From Psychrobacter sp. WY6 (GTDB taxonomy: Bacteria; Pseudomonadota; Gammaproteobacteria; Pseudomonadales; Moraxellaceae), in contig NZ_CP049902.1 of assembly GCF_018448495.1 (NCBI RefSeq), positions 930,001 through 994,000 on the forward strand: a stretch of 64,000 bases of DNA, given 5' to 3'. Below are positions 21,538 through 31,999 of the stretch, in pieces (the stretch's first letter is position 1; the number at the start of each line of letters is the position of its first letter). The notes beneath the pieces are model-generated. The model did no database searches and was not told the DNA's origin. It was given only the letters and a program-made list of their open reading frames with translations. A program made the translations under genes and the position numbers.

Positions 21538-22418
21538 AAATTGATCCTTTTATAATCTTGTCGTATTTTATAGCTATCAACCGCTTTTTTGAGTAGCGGC
21601 TGCCAGTAGTATAGTAATAAGTTGACGCTACTCGCTATAGAGACAAATCTCTATAAAACGTAAGCGACGACAATGGTATCCATCATGAATCACAACATGA
21701 GCCAGATATGATATAACTACTATAGAGTAGTAAAGACAAAAGCATTGCTAGAAAAAATCGTCAATCTCATATAAATCGTATATGGCATCAAGCTCGCTCA
21801 GTCTATTATTGATAGTACTGTCACGCGACTTTTTTTATCCATTTATCTTGAATCGACCATCGCATTATTCTAGTGATGCAAAAGATGAAAAATAAGGGTG
21901 ATAATAGCCAGCTTTATAAAACAATAGTCAATAATGATTATTTATAGACTTTAGTTTGCTTAAAAATTTATTTGGCTTGCTATCATAACATGCTTTTATT
22001 TCATGCTGAGCAAGGCCGTATCTAGTACGATATCAGTAGGCAGCGGTAAAAATATACAATAACTGGGTCAAATAATCGCGCCTTGGGTTATCCTACATGA
22101 TCGGAATAATGACAAAATAGCACGATGACTTATCATACAGTAGCTGCCTTTATCATGCACCTAGCGAGGATTATCATTGTTTTGGGGTGTTTATATAAGG
22201 AAAGGCTAATGGTCGATGGCATAAGGGTATAAAAAACAGTAATCTAATAAACGACTAGATGGCGACTAAAAAGGTTGGCCGTCATAACATTCAGTGCCGA
22301 TGCAACGTTTGTCATATACGGATTTGGTTAAAATTAAAACATCGTATACACGTCACTAGCGATAGTAGCCAAAACATAACCATTAAAAATAACAACGATT
22401 ACTTATATGGAGGACAAC
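21538..22418. other. Long intergenic region upstream of the Do-family protease and the antiporter
   Basis: About 880 bp, AT-rich, divergent promoters for the antiporter and protease expected. No frame here looks like a protein and no tRNA-like fold is evident. I did not find a clear sigma-E type promoter. A small RNA cannot be excluded. Confidence 0.4.
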
Positions 22419-23871
22419 ATGCCTATCAATATGCTTACAGCGCAATCTAAGTTTTATGTGCCGCATTGGTTAAAACGTAGTGCGCTGGTGCTTGCTGTCA
22501 GTACCTCGGTGGTTACTGGCGTCACTGCCACCGCCATGGCGAGCGCTCAAGCTGTCGTCACCACGGCGGATTTTTCTGACTTAGTACAGCAAGTTACCCC
22601 AGCCGTTGCCCGCGTAAATGTCACCAAGACCGTCAGCGAGGCTGAGCTTGCCCAAGCCCAAACAGCCGAATTGTTACGGCAGTTCTTTGGTGATCGTTTA
22701 CGTATTCCTGATCAGGCTACCACGCCAGCGATTGAGCATGCTTATGGTACTGCCTTTTTTGTCACAGCCGATGGTTATATGCTGACCAACCATCATGTGG
22801 TGGAGGGCGCTGATAAAATCACTGTCACTCTTACGATAGAACGGAGCTTGATGCAACCTTGGTTGGTAGTGATGAGCGCTCTGATGTGGCAGTGCTAAAA
22901 GTCTCGGGTAACCAATTTCCCGCTTTGCCTATCGGCGACTCAAATGCTCTGAAAGTAGGGGAGCCAGTACTAGCCATTGGTTCGCCATTCGGTTTTGATT
23001 ACTCAGCATCGGCGGGCATTGTCAGTGCTAAATCACGCAGTTTTTCACGCGATACCAGCGTGCCATTTATCCAAACAGACGTGGCATTGAACCCGGGTAA
23101 CTCAGGTGGTCCACTATTTAATCAGCGCGGTGAAGTGATTGGTATTAATTCGCGTATCTTTAGTGGTACAGGTGGTTACATGGGTCTGTCGTTTTCCATT
23201 CCGATTGATGCGGCGATGGATATTTACGAGCAGCTAAAAACCGATGGCGAAGTGGTGCGTGCTTATTTAGGTATTTATCCGCAAGACATCGATCGCAATT
23301 TAGCAGAAGCTTATAACCTAGATCGTCCTCAAGGTGCACTACTGACAAGGGTATCACCAGACTCACCTGCACAAAAGCTGGTCTAAAACCTGGCGATATC
23401 ATTTTGCAATATAATGAAGTGCAAATTATGCGCGCCTCAGATTTATTAAACTTGCTCAATCGTGCCAAACCGAGCGATAGCTTCCGCGCACAGATTCAGC
23501 GTAATGGTAAGCAGATGACCATCAGCGGCAAACTCACTTATGCGCCCAATGATGTGAGAGCACAAGGCGGCGATCAGCAGAATGATGAGGTGCAGTTAGG
23601 CTTGCGTTTACGTAACTTGACCGCTGATGAGCAAGCAGAAATCGCAGTGGATAATAAGACGGGTATTTTGGTCACCACAGTTGACCCAACGGGATTGGCG
23701 GCGCGCTCAGGTCTATTGGCAGGTGATGTGATTACCAATTTCCACCAAAAGCCAATTAAAAAGGTCACGGATTTTTCAAGCGCCATCTCATCATTGCCCA
23801 AAAAAGGCGTAGTGACCATTGAAATTATCCGCCAAGGTATTCCCGCGATTATTGGTTTACGTATTGAGTAA
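22419..23871 (+). CDS. Periplasmic Do-family serine endoprotease (DegP/MucD-like), two frameshifts
   Basis: Envelope quality-control protease/chaperone. Signal peptide with hydrophobic core ALVLAVSTSVVTGVTA and likely cut after AMASAQA. Catalytic triad visible: His in MLTNHHVVEGAD, Asp in SDVAVLKV, Ser in NPGNSGGPLF. Two PDZ domains follow (first with AYLGIYPQDID, second with VQLGLRLRNL and GLAARSGLLAGDVITNF). The frame breaks near 22840 (between His and Asp) and near 23382 (in the first PDZ). Start is ATG 22419 with GGAGG at 22409-22413, five bases upstream; this decides against the in-frame ATG at 22407. Could be degP or mucD; orthology not resolved. Confidence 0.92.
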
Positions 23872-24167
23872 GCTTTGATAGCTTGGTAGGAATAATGGGT
23901 AGTCGGGGCAGCAACTGAGCATGGCATAACAGGCGCGTCAATAATTCTACTTGTCTATGATAGAGCTCGACCCCTATAATGGCTGATTTTTTTAACCATG
24001 ACTTAAAATAATTTAACACTGTCACTAACTTATTCATGGAGCGATTTATTTATCGCTCTATACGTTCTAATATAGGGTAAGCCAGTTGCTAGGCTCATAC
24101 CCTCTCGTAACCATCAGGTAATTATGACTGACCATGTTATATCCTAAGTATCTCTACGACAGCAGTA

Positions 24168-25327
24168 TTGCTTGCGTATATTATACTGTGGTCAGGATTA
24201 CAAACGTTCAATGCCAATCCTACCAAACGTTTTATGCGTATTTGGTTGAAGTTGGCACTATATTATGCTGCCTATACTATGCCCGTTTGGGCTTTGCTGT
24301 TGGTGATAGGTTGGTCGCAAGACATGCTGCCGATACTAGCGCAGCTATCACTACCACTCGTGCTAGTGGCTGTATTTGCAATGGGGTTCTATTTTTATAC
24401 CGTGGTGATACAACCCAATCGTTTACGTTTAGATCATCATGCAATCGACTTAGATTTATCCACACCGTTGACGGTTGCCGTATTGGCTGATTTACGCATA
24501 GGCTTGTATAGCGGCAAGCCGCGTCATATCCGTAAACTGGTTGCTACCATCAATGCGTTACCAGCAGATGCGGTGCTGATTACGGGCGACTGGTTGTATT
24601 ATCCAAGTGCTGATTTAGTGGGTCAGCTCATGTTGTTTAAAGGGGTTAATAAGCCTATTTATACAGTGATGAGTACCTCAGACTTGCGTTATCAATCGAT
24701 TAATACGACCAAGCAAGGACAGCCGCTATTAGAAGATACGTTGTCCAGTGCCTTTGATGTACTCGATATTAGCTATATTGGTCAACAGTGTACCTCGCTG
24801 CCACTTAAATGTACTGGGGCTACTAATGCGTTTCCAGTAATGCCCAGTGCGAGCTATTCTAAAAATAATAAAGAGGGTTTTAGACAGCAAAATTTGGAAA
24901 ATAGCCCAACCGTCGCCGTGCTTTGCGGCTGGCAAGATGTTCCTAAACAGTTTGCTGATATTGAAGAGGCAAATGCGTCTGATAAAGCCGCACTTGGTGC
25001 TGAAATTGCTAATACCACGAAGCCCGTCATCATCTTGGCTTCACGATTTGATAGTATTAGCGATTTGCCAAAATCCTTACAGCCACGACCACTATTGATT
25101 ACTGGGGCAGCAAAGGCGATTCAAAAAAATATATGGTTGGCACAAAAACAAAAAATATTGAGCGTAGTAGCGAGCAGTCAACCCTGTTGAATAATAGCCG
25201 CATGGGTAAGCAGCGGGGTTTATACCAACATGGCAGTGCACAGATATTTGTCAGTAGCGGTATTGGCACACGAGGGCTGCCTTTTCGCTTGTATCGCCCC
25301 ACTATCGATGTGTTGACGATTCGTTAA
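24168..25327 (+). CDS. Metallophosphoesterase-like membrane protein lacking the metal ligands, one frameshift
   Basis: Two hydrophobic segments (LALYYAAYTMPVWALLLVIG and LVLVAVFAMGFYFYTVVI) precede a domain that aligns by eye with the YkuE-type calcineurin-like phosphoesterases: LTVAVLADLRIG for the usual SDxHxG, LITGDWLY for TGDxxD, VMSTSD for GNHD, LITGAAKAIQ for the GHTHGGQ block, and a C-terminal GLYQHGSAQIFVSSGIGT. At nearly every site the His/Asn/Asp ligands are replaced while the scaffold remains. The frame breaks near 25130. Start unclear: TTG 24168, or ATG 24234 which drops 22 residues. Enzymatic activity is doubtful; a pseudoenzyme is the simplest reading. Confidence 0.68.
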
Positions 25328-25758
25328 CATGATTCAAAAGACTTATCAGCGCTGATTCATTGCGCTAAACTGAGAGTCGAATAATAAGGCTGTTGGTTTA
25401 TAGCTTGTAATGGCATGTCAGCAATTCAATTGATTGAACGTTAATTGATTGATAGCGGTCAAATCAAAATATGCTACACTAGCAGACGTTTTTATATTCT
25501 ATTTTTAGTATTAAATAAGCGTTGTCGGTCATTGGCAAAAATAAGGCTAAGACGATTTTTAGCATCTATATTGCTAACGCTTTTATCATAGAAAAAGATT
25601 GATAATAAAAAATACTTCGCAATAAAGCAAGATATTGCCAATGTTGCCTATGAATGTAACAATATGAGTACAGGCGTAGACGTAATCATTGACACTTGCC
25701 AACGACCTATCATGTGACAGCTTTGAAAGAAGCTAGGATAATACAGTAAGGCACGGTT
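25328..25758. other. Intergenic region upstream of dapA
   Basis: No gene seen in about 430 AT-rich bases. The dapA promoter must lie here; a TACACT hexamer near 25474 could be a -10, with a weak -35. Confidence 0.35.
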
Positions 25759-26660
25759 ATGAGCACAGCATACGACGAGATCAAAACCCGACTACAAGGC
25801 TCAATGGTAGCCTTGGTAACGCCCTGCATCCTGACGGCACGGTTGATTATAAACGTCGCGGATCTCATAGATTGGCAGATTGAGCAAGGCACGCATTGTC
25901 TCGTTGCCGTTGGTACTACTGGCGAGTCAGCGACATTATCTATGCAAGAACACAGCGATGTCATTCGCTACTTTGTTCAGCATGTCAAAGGTCGTGTACC
26001 AGTGATTGCTGGCACAGGCGCCAATAATACGATGGAAGCCATTAAGCTGACCCAAGATGCTGCCGACGCTGGTGCAGATTGTGCGCTATTGGTTGCGCCT
26101 TATTATAACAAGCCGCCACAAGAAGGCTTATACCAACATTATAAGGCTATCGCGCGCGCGGTGAATATCCCGCAGATGCTTTATAATGTGCCAGGACGTA
26201 CGGTCGTTGATATCGCACAAGAGACCGTAGAACGTCTGGCTGATATCGATAATATCGTCGCGATTAAAGATGCCACAGGCTCTATCGCTCGCGGTGAGCA
26301 ATTGATCAAAGCAGTTGGCGATAGAATCGTCGTGCTATCTGGCGATGACAGTACGGCGCTTGATTTGATGACATTTGGTGGTAAAGGTAATATCTCAGTC
26401 ACTGCCAACGTCGCCCCGAAAGCGATGAGCGAGACTTGTACAGCGGCGCTTCGTGGTGATTTTGATGCGGCTCATAAAGCACATGATGTGGTCAAGCATT
26501 TACACCGTGACTTGTTTATTGAGTCAAGTCCTATCCCAGCCAAATATGCGCTTCATAAAATGGGTATGATAGATACTGGTATTCGTCTGCCTTTGGTATG
26601 GTTGGCTGAACACATCATGCCACTATTGATGACGCCTTGGTGCGTGCGAACTTATTATAA
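25759..26660 (+). CDS. dapA: 4-hydroxy-tetrahydrodipicolinate synthase DapA, frame disturbed at both ends
   Basis: Condenses pyruvate with aspartate semialdehyde, committing to lysine and diaminopimelate. Visible: GSMVALVTP start, VAVGTTGESATL pyruvate loop, APYYNKPPQEG, YNVPGRT with the catalytic Tyr, and the Schiff-base Lys in AIKDATGS. Between 25822 and 25862 the sequence reads in another frame: there the expected HPDGTVDYKR appears, so two nearby indels cancel. A third break near 26608 hides the true C-terminus (HHATIDDALVRANLL), which ends at 26660; the uncorrected frame runs on to 26694. First gene of the dapA-lipoprotein-purC group, as in E. coli. Confidence 0.93.
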
Positions 26661-26695
26661 AATGATGCGTGTAAATGCTAACTCAGAGAGATAAT

Positions 26696-27009
26696 ATGAT
26701 GAAAACATCATCACCGACTGCAAAATATTCCCTGCGCTGCTGACCTTAATATTGGGAAGTACCTTAGTATTGAGCGGTTGCCAAAGTGCTAAAAACTTAC
26801 TTGGTAAGCGTGACAATGGTAGCTTAGAATATCAGCAAAGCAAGAAGCTTGTGCCAATAGAGCTGCCTGCTAACAAAGAACCAGCGCCTTTTGTACCTTT
26901 GTATGCAACTCCTAATGCTGGTGCAAATACGCTGAAATTACAGAACGAATCAGGTAATCAGTACCAGCTGCCGAAGCCTGAGCGCGCTGTCAGTAGTCTT
27001 TCGAATTGA
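26696..27009 (+). CDS. Short BamC/NlpB-like lipoprotein, one frameshift
   Basis: Lies between dapA and purC, where E. coli has bamC (nlpB), a lipoprotein of the outer-membrane beta-barrel assembly complex. Signal peptide LLTLILGSTLVL with lipobox LSGC, then only about 80 residues: KRDNGSLEYQQSKKLVPIELP and APFVPLYATPNAGAN. This resembles the extended N-terminal segment of BamC that binds BamD, but both BamC helix-grip domains are missing. The frame breaks near 26728, where a C-run looks one base short, just inside the signal peptide; start ATG 26696 or 26699. Position supports a BamC role; sequence similarity alone is weak. Confidence 0.6.
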
Positions 27010-27135
27010 AGCTATTTCCTTATTTATACCGCTGACATTTTACAGTGATTAATGTAAATATTATTCATTCTGTCATACAAAAATCAGCGGTCGCTGCGCG
27101 TTTTTACCACATAAGCTTGAACAGGAACTCCCATA

Positions 27136-27847
27136 ATGCAAAAGCAACAACTGCTGTATAAAGGCAAAGCCAAATCTGTCTATGAAACTGAAGATAATGA
27201 TCTTTTGATTCTACATTTCCGTGATGATACTTCAGCGCTTGATGGTAAGCGTATTGAGCAATTAGCACGCAAAGGTCGTTAATAATCGTTTTAACGCTTT
27301 CATCATGCAAAAACTGGCTGATGCTGGTATCGAAACGCATTTTGAAAAGCAATTGTCTGAAGATGAAGTATTGGTCAAGCGTTTAGAGATGATTCCAGTT
27401 GAGTGCGTGGTTCGTAACTTTGCTGCGGGCAGCTTGGTTCGTCGTTTGGGCTTAGAAGAAGGGCAAGCATTGACGCCACCTACTTATGAGCTGTTTTATA
27501 AAGATGATGCGCTGGGTGATCCAATGGTCAATGAGTCACTTGCTGTGTCTCTTGGCTGGGCAACCGAAGCACAACTGGCAAAAATGGAAGAGCTGACTCA
27601 TCAAGTAAATGAGGTGTTAAAGGCGCTATTCGAAGCAGGTGATTTGATACTAGTTGATTTCAAACTAGAATTTGGTGTGTTCCATGACCGTATCGTCTTA
27701 GGGGATGAATTCTCACCAGATGGCTGCCGTATTTGGGATAAGACGACTAAGAAGAAGCTGGACAAAGACCGCTTCCGTCAATCATTAGGCGATGTCATTG
27801 AAGCTTATGAAGAAGTGGCTAACCGTATTGGTGTGCCATTAAGCTAG
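27136..27847 (+). CDS. purC: Phosphoribosylaminoimidazole-succinocarboxamide synthase PurC, one frameshift
   Basis: SAICAR synthase of purine synthesis (ATP-dependent addition of aspartate to CAIR). Visible: [13 protein letters not shown] at the start, [24 protein letters not shown], and [14 protein letters not shown] with the substrate- and Mg-binding acids. The frame breaks near 27280, where the conserved ARKGVVNNRFN reads as ARKGR then stop. Corrected length about 236 residues, as in E. coli (237). ATG 27136 is preceded by AGGA at a good distance. Ends in a terminator. Confidence 0.94.
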
Positions 27848-27886
27848 ATATTTGATTGGCACTGCACTGCAGGTCAATCTTTAGCG

Positions 27887-27919
27887 TAAAAAAACTGAGC
27901 CATGTGCTCAGTTTTTTTG
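27887..27919 (+). terminator. Terminator after purC
   Basis: Stem AAAACTGAGC / GCTCAGTTTT with loop CATGT and a T-run, 40 bp beyond the purC stop. Confidence 0.9.
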
Positions 27920-28103
27920 TGATTTTAAATTAATCTTCGTGTTTATCTTACGACTAATAATATAAAGGCTTTGACCTAAAGGTAGTCGTTATTATCAAAT
28001 ATGGCTATTCTGAATAGCTCCACTGCTATTTGATTTACTTCATTATTATCTAAAGATAAGAACAACCTCTATTAGAATAGTTAAGGTTGGAGTTTAGGAT
28101 TTA

Positions 28104-29422
28104 TTATAAAAACAAGAGTCCTAAACCAATCACAACACCACTGACAATCAGCACGATGACACAAAAACCCATGATATCTTTGGCTTTTAGACCTGCGATC
28201 GCCAGTGCTGGTAATGCCCAAAATGGCTGAATCATATTTGTCCAAGCATCACCCCATGCTACAGCCATAGCAACTCGTGACGGATCACTGCCCAACATTT
28301 CCGCCGCTTCTAACATGATTGGTGCTTGTACTGCCCATTGTCCACCACCTGAAGGAACAAAAAGTTGACGAGTCCTGCACTGAGGAAAGCAAAAAGTGGT
28401 AGCGTCTCCGCTGTTGAAACGTTGACAAACGCTTCTGACATCACACCTGCCAACCCCGAAGCTGTCATCATTCCCATAATGCCTGCATAAAAAGGAAATT
28501 GGACGATGATAGCGCCTGCACCTTTAACCGCTTCTTGAACTGCAATCAAATACTTGCGAGGTGTACCGTGAAATATAATACCAAGAAACAAGAACATAAA
28601 GTTAACCAAGTCGAGCGTTAGAGCAAAACCGTTCTGTGCAAAATAATACGTGATAAAGGCGATGCCCAATACACCAATGACCATTGATAAAATCCAGCTG
28701 TTTTCTAAGCGTTCTGCTGGTGTCATATCCGATTTGGCTGGCAGATCCTCAGGGATAGGATCTACTAGAAGTTTTGGATCTACCGTAATCGTATCTTCTT
28801 TTTTTGGCATCATCAGACGGTTTAATAAAGGGACGATAATCACCAATGCTGCGACGATAATTAGGTTATAGCTAGCAAAGATGGTCGCACTTGTTGGAAT
28901 AACACCGATTTTATCAACGAAGGGATGGCCTGCTGTTGCAATGGATAATGGAATCGACCCAGAGAATCCGGCATGCCAAATGATAAATCCAGAATAGGCG
29001 CTGGCAATCAATAAACGGTAATCGACATTTTCGACACGCTTGGCCAGCTCTTTGGCAAATAATGCCCCAATGACCAAGCCAAATCCCCAATTAATCCAGC
29101 TTGCTGCAAGCGATACTAAGGTGACCAGTATAATCGCACTACCTGGCGAGCGTGCGAAACTGGCAAGTCTACCCAGCCCTTTTTTAAATATGGGGCTGCT
29201 TGCTAATACAAAACCAGTTACTAGCACCAAAACCATTTGCATTGAGAATGCCAGCAAAGCCCAGAAGCCTTCACCCCAAAACGCCACCATCTGTACCGGT
29301 GAAGAGTCGGTTAAACCTAAGCCCATTACAAAAATAACCAAGGTTAAAATAATGACGAACAGAAATGGATCTGGTAGATATTTTTCCATCAAGCTATTCG
29401 AGAAGCGTGTAATCCCTTTCAT
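28104..29422 (-). CDS. atoE: Short-chain fatty acid transporter AtoE, one frameshift
   Basis: Inner-membrane permease for short-chain fatty acids such as acetoacetate or butyrate. About ten hydrophobic segments; family features include the N-terminal SLMEKYLPDPFLF, ASWINWGFGLVIGA, and, after frame correction, VPSGGGQWAVQAPIM and GDAWTNMIQPFWALPAL. The frame breaks near 28365, where a T-run encoding NFFVPSGGG is one base short. Start ATG 29422 (MKGITRFSNSL) with AGGAAG upstream is preferred to the 12-codon longer in-frame start. Corrected length 439 residues, as usual. No ato genes adjoin it. Confidence 0.9.
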
Positions 29423-29652
29423 TTTTTGACTTCCTTTTTGTCTAAGTTTACGTTTCATTCCTCATTCCAATGTTACCTCATTCTTCCTTTTTTATGCTTA
29501 TTCATTCAGCAAAAATCATCTTTTTGAATGCTATATCGACCTTGCAAGGTTTGTTTAAACATTCCTTAAACACTGTGTGCCATACCTTGCTGTATTTTTA
29601 TGCTAACTTATTAATTATTCAATCATATAAAAAGCATAAAAGGTTATTACTA

Positions 29653-30299
29653 ATGTCAACGCCTCAAACTTCCACGGCGCAGCCTACTATTTTAGAGTCA
29701 TCATGGTTTACTCGACCAACCTGTGGGTCGCTGCTGACTTAATAGGTAAAGTGCTATGTAGAAAGCTGTCAGATACGGATGGCACGACTAAAATATTGCG
29801 TATGCGCATCTCAGAAACCGAAGCTTACATCGGTGCGGGCGATCCCGCTTGTCACTCACATGCTGGCAGCCGAACGCCGCGCACTGAAATCATGTATGAG
29901 CAAGGTGGCGTTTTTTACGTGTATTTGACTTATGGCGTCCATCATATGCTCAATTTAATCAGCGGTGCTATCGACTCCCCTGAGTCGGTGCTGATACGCG
30001 CAGGGTTTTTAGCAGAAGATAGTGACCGCCTGCGAGATGAGCAATTATTGAGCTTAGATCAACAACTGATTCATCCCAAGCAATTTGCTGGTCCTGGTAA
30101 GCTGACCAATCGTTTACAAATCGACCGTGACTTGTATGGCAAATCCATTCATCCAGCATCAGCCGTTTGGATAGAAGAAGACGGTTGCAATCCGCCAGTA
30201 TCGCTGCGTCCACGGATTGGCATTGATTATGCGGGCGAGGCAAAAGAGTGGTTATTACGCTACATTTGGACGGACCATCCTTCGTTATCCAAAAAATAG
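29653..30299 (+). CDS. DNA-3-methyladenine glycosylase, Mpg/AAG type, one frameshift
   Basis: Monofunctional glycosylase removing alkylated purines. Visible: ADLIGKVLCRKL, the active-site ISETEAY with the catalytic Glu, ACHSHAGSRTPRTEIMYEQGG, and VYLTYGVHHMLNL with the intercalating Tyr, then GPGKLTNRLQID. These identify the alkyladenine glycosylase (MPG) family rather than AlkA or Tag. The frame breaks near 29720, just before AADLIGK. Start ATG 29653 (MSTPQTSTAQP). Corrected length about 215 residues. Confidence 0.93.
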
Positions 30300-30352
30300 T
30301 AAGATTGATAGTTGATGGCTGTTTTTCTAAATCGACTGGAAGGAAGTAATAC

Positions 30353-30664
30353 ATGTATAAACTGACGGTTTTTATTCCAGATACAGCATTAGAGCAGGTA
30401 AAGTCCGCTTTATTTTCGGCGGGCGCTGGGACGATTGGCAATTATGAACAGTGCTGTTGGCAAGTGCAAGGGACAGGGCAATTTAGACCACTGGCAGGCA
30501 GTAATCCGAATATTGGAGCACATGATCGACTGGAAACCGTTGAGGAATGGCGAGTAGAAATGGTAGTGGCTGATGCTGATATTAAAGAGGTCGTCGAGGC
30601 GTTAAAGCAGGCGCATCCTTATGAAATGCCTGCCTATGATGTGATTGAAGTATTAGACTTTTAG
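30353..30664 (+). CDS. NIF3/YqfO-like small protein
   Basis: Intact 103-residue protein starting MYKLTVFIPDTALEQVKSAL and ending HPYEMPAYDVIEVLDF. This is the CutA-like middle domain found inserted in YqfO/NIF3 proteins, here standing alone. The GAGTIGNYEQCCWQVQGTGQFRP block is characteristic of the family. Biochemical role is not established. ATG 30353 is preceded by GGAAGG. It lies 53 bp after the glycosylase gene and may be co-transcribed. Confidence 0.85.
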   Translation: MYKLTVFIPDTALEQVKSALFSAGAGTIGNYEQCCWQVQGTGQFRPLAGSNPNIGAHDRLETVEEWRVEMVVADADIKEVVEALKQAHPYEMPAYDVIEVLDF

Positions 30665-30673
30665 GGTCAGCTC

Positions 30674-31048
30674 TCAGTCTTTTTTGATTTTAATCACGTT
30701 ATAACTCGGATAGCCAAGCTCGATTTTGTAATCTTCACTGCCGCGTTTGGCTTTTACTTTTATTTTACTGTCACCTTTTTTGTATTTGACGTCTTTGACT
30801 TGATAACCCATATTGCTGACTTTATTCGCAGCCCTTTGCTCGATAGCAGGCTGATAAAGCTCTTTATCAATGGAGTTGATGGTCTTCTTGTGCTTTTTGT
30901 AGACCTTACTGTCTTTATAAACATCTTCGTAAAGGTTGCCGTAAGCATTGTAACTAGGTGCGGTGACACAGCCAGTCGTTATCGTCAGCAACACTGCAAT
31001 CATACTAGCTGTAGTAGTGGTTTTTAATAAAGTATGGTGGTTCATCAA
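30674..31048 (-). CDS. Small lipoprotein, paralogue of the 31338-31999 gene
   Basis: Unrecognised family. Signal peptide and lipobox ITTGC (Cys near residue 27), a Lys/Tyr-rich linker, then a ~55-residue domain: IEQRAANKVSNMGYQVKDV, KIKVKAKRGSEDYKIELGYP and NVIKIKKD. This domain is clearly homologous to the C-terminal half of the gene at 31338-31999 (RAINKIQGMGYRVND, EAKRGSQEYEIRLGYPNLNVIKIEKD). The alpha-beta-beta layout is reminiscent of PepSY-type domains, though that is a guess. Start ATG 31048 or 31045. Convergent with the NIF3-like gene, 9 bp apart. Confidence 0.7.
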   Translation of the reverse strand: MMNHHTLLKTTTTASMIAVLLTITTGCVTAPSYNAYGNLYEDVYKDSKVYKKHKKTINSIDKELYQPAIEQRAANKVSNMGYQVKDVKYKKGDSKIKVKAKRGSEDYKIELGYPSYNVIKIKKD

Positions 31049-31206
31049 ATCCTCTTATGATGTCAAAAATATTTTTGCTTCTTTTATAAAAAAGGGTCAA
31101 ATAAACCAAGGGCTGGCTTATTTGACCAAAGGCATCAAGTAAGAAACGATGCCAAAACTTTATTTAATAGCTTTATTTTACTAATTTCATTTTTAGCGCA
31201 CTTAAA

Positions 31207-31311
31207 TATAGTCGGTTCAATATAATTTAGATTCAAGGAAGGCAAGCGAAAATACTATAAATAGACTAAGCGAGCCTGATACCGTATCTGATTTATATAG
31301 GATTGACTATA
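31207..31311. repeat. Intergenic repeat element, copy A
   Basis: 105-bp element beginning TATAGTCGGTTCAAT and ending GATTGACTATA, i.e. short terminal inverted repeats (TATAGTC / GACTATA). The interior CAAGGAAGGCAAGCG and GACTAAGCGAG blocks recur in diverged form in copy B at 34251-34357. MITE-like, non-coding, 27 bp past the stop of the adjacent lipoprotein gene. Confidence 0.6.
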
Positions 31312-31337
31312 ACTATCAATTGAATGGAGGACATGTC

Positions 31338-31999
31338 CTAGTCTTTTTCAATCTTAATCACATTTAAGTTTGGGTAACCAAGTCGTATTTCATATTCTTG
31401 CGAGCCGCGCTTGGCTTCAATCTCGAACACGCCGCGTCCGTTCTTTTCTTCCAGCTCAATGTCGTTGACCCGATAGCCCATGCCTTGTATTTTATTGATT
31501 GCACGTTGCTTAATTGCTGGATAACGCGAGTCTCTTTTAATGCTATCTTCGATATCATCATTTTTATAGTGCTTATTATTCTTATGCTTGCCATTATTTT
31601 ATATTTGTCTTTTTTGTAATGGTCATTGTCATATCTATCGTCTTGCCAAACATTAGACCAAGCTTTTTTATTTGAGCTAATAAGCTTTAGATCAGGATAC
31701 GTGTATTTTAGCTCGTATGCTTGATTGTTCTTTTTGGCATAAGCGGTCATTATGCGATTGCCACGGTAGTTATCGGATTTGATATCCATAACCTGATAGC
31801 CTTTACGGCGCAGATCAGCGCGTAGCTTTTGACTAATGCGGTTGTAGTCAGCGTTACCATAATCATCATTACCACCATATACTGGGTAATTATCATACCC
31901 TGAACCGACGACGGCACACCCAACTGAAGTACCCAATAATGTAACCGCAAGACCAGTAGATATAATGGTCTTAATTGAGAAAGGCTTTAGAATTTTCAT
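31338..31999 (-). CDS. Two-domain lipoprotein, paralogue of the 30674-31048 gene, one frameshift
   Basis: Signal peptide with lipobox TSVGC (Cys near residue 28), a Gly/Tyr/Asp-rich linker, then two related ~55-residue domains. First: ISQKLRADLRRKGYQVMDI ... QAYELKYTYPDLKLI. Second, after a frame break near 31600: IKQRAINKIQGMGYRVNDI ... GSQEYEIRLGYPNLNVIKI. The second is the one shared with the neighbouring lipoprotein. Corrected stop at 31338; uncorrected reading misses the second domain. Function unknown; tandem duplication plus gene duplication is the visible history. Confidence 0.68.

Noticed and set aside
22259..22450. 63-codon plus-strand frame before the Do-family protease
   Set aside because: Overlaps the protease start and has no recognisable features; the GGAGG at 22409 serves the protease.
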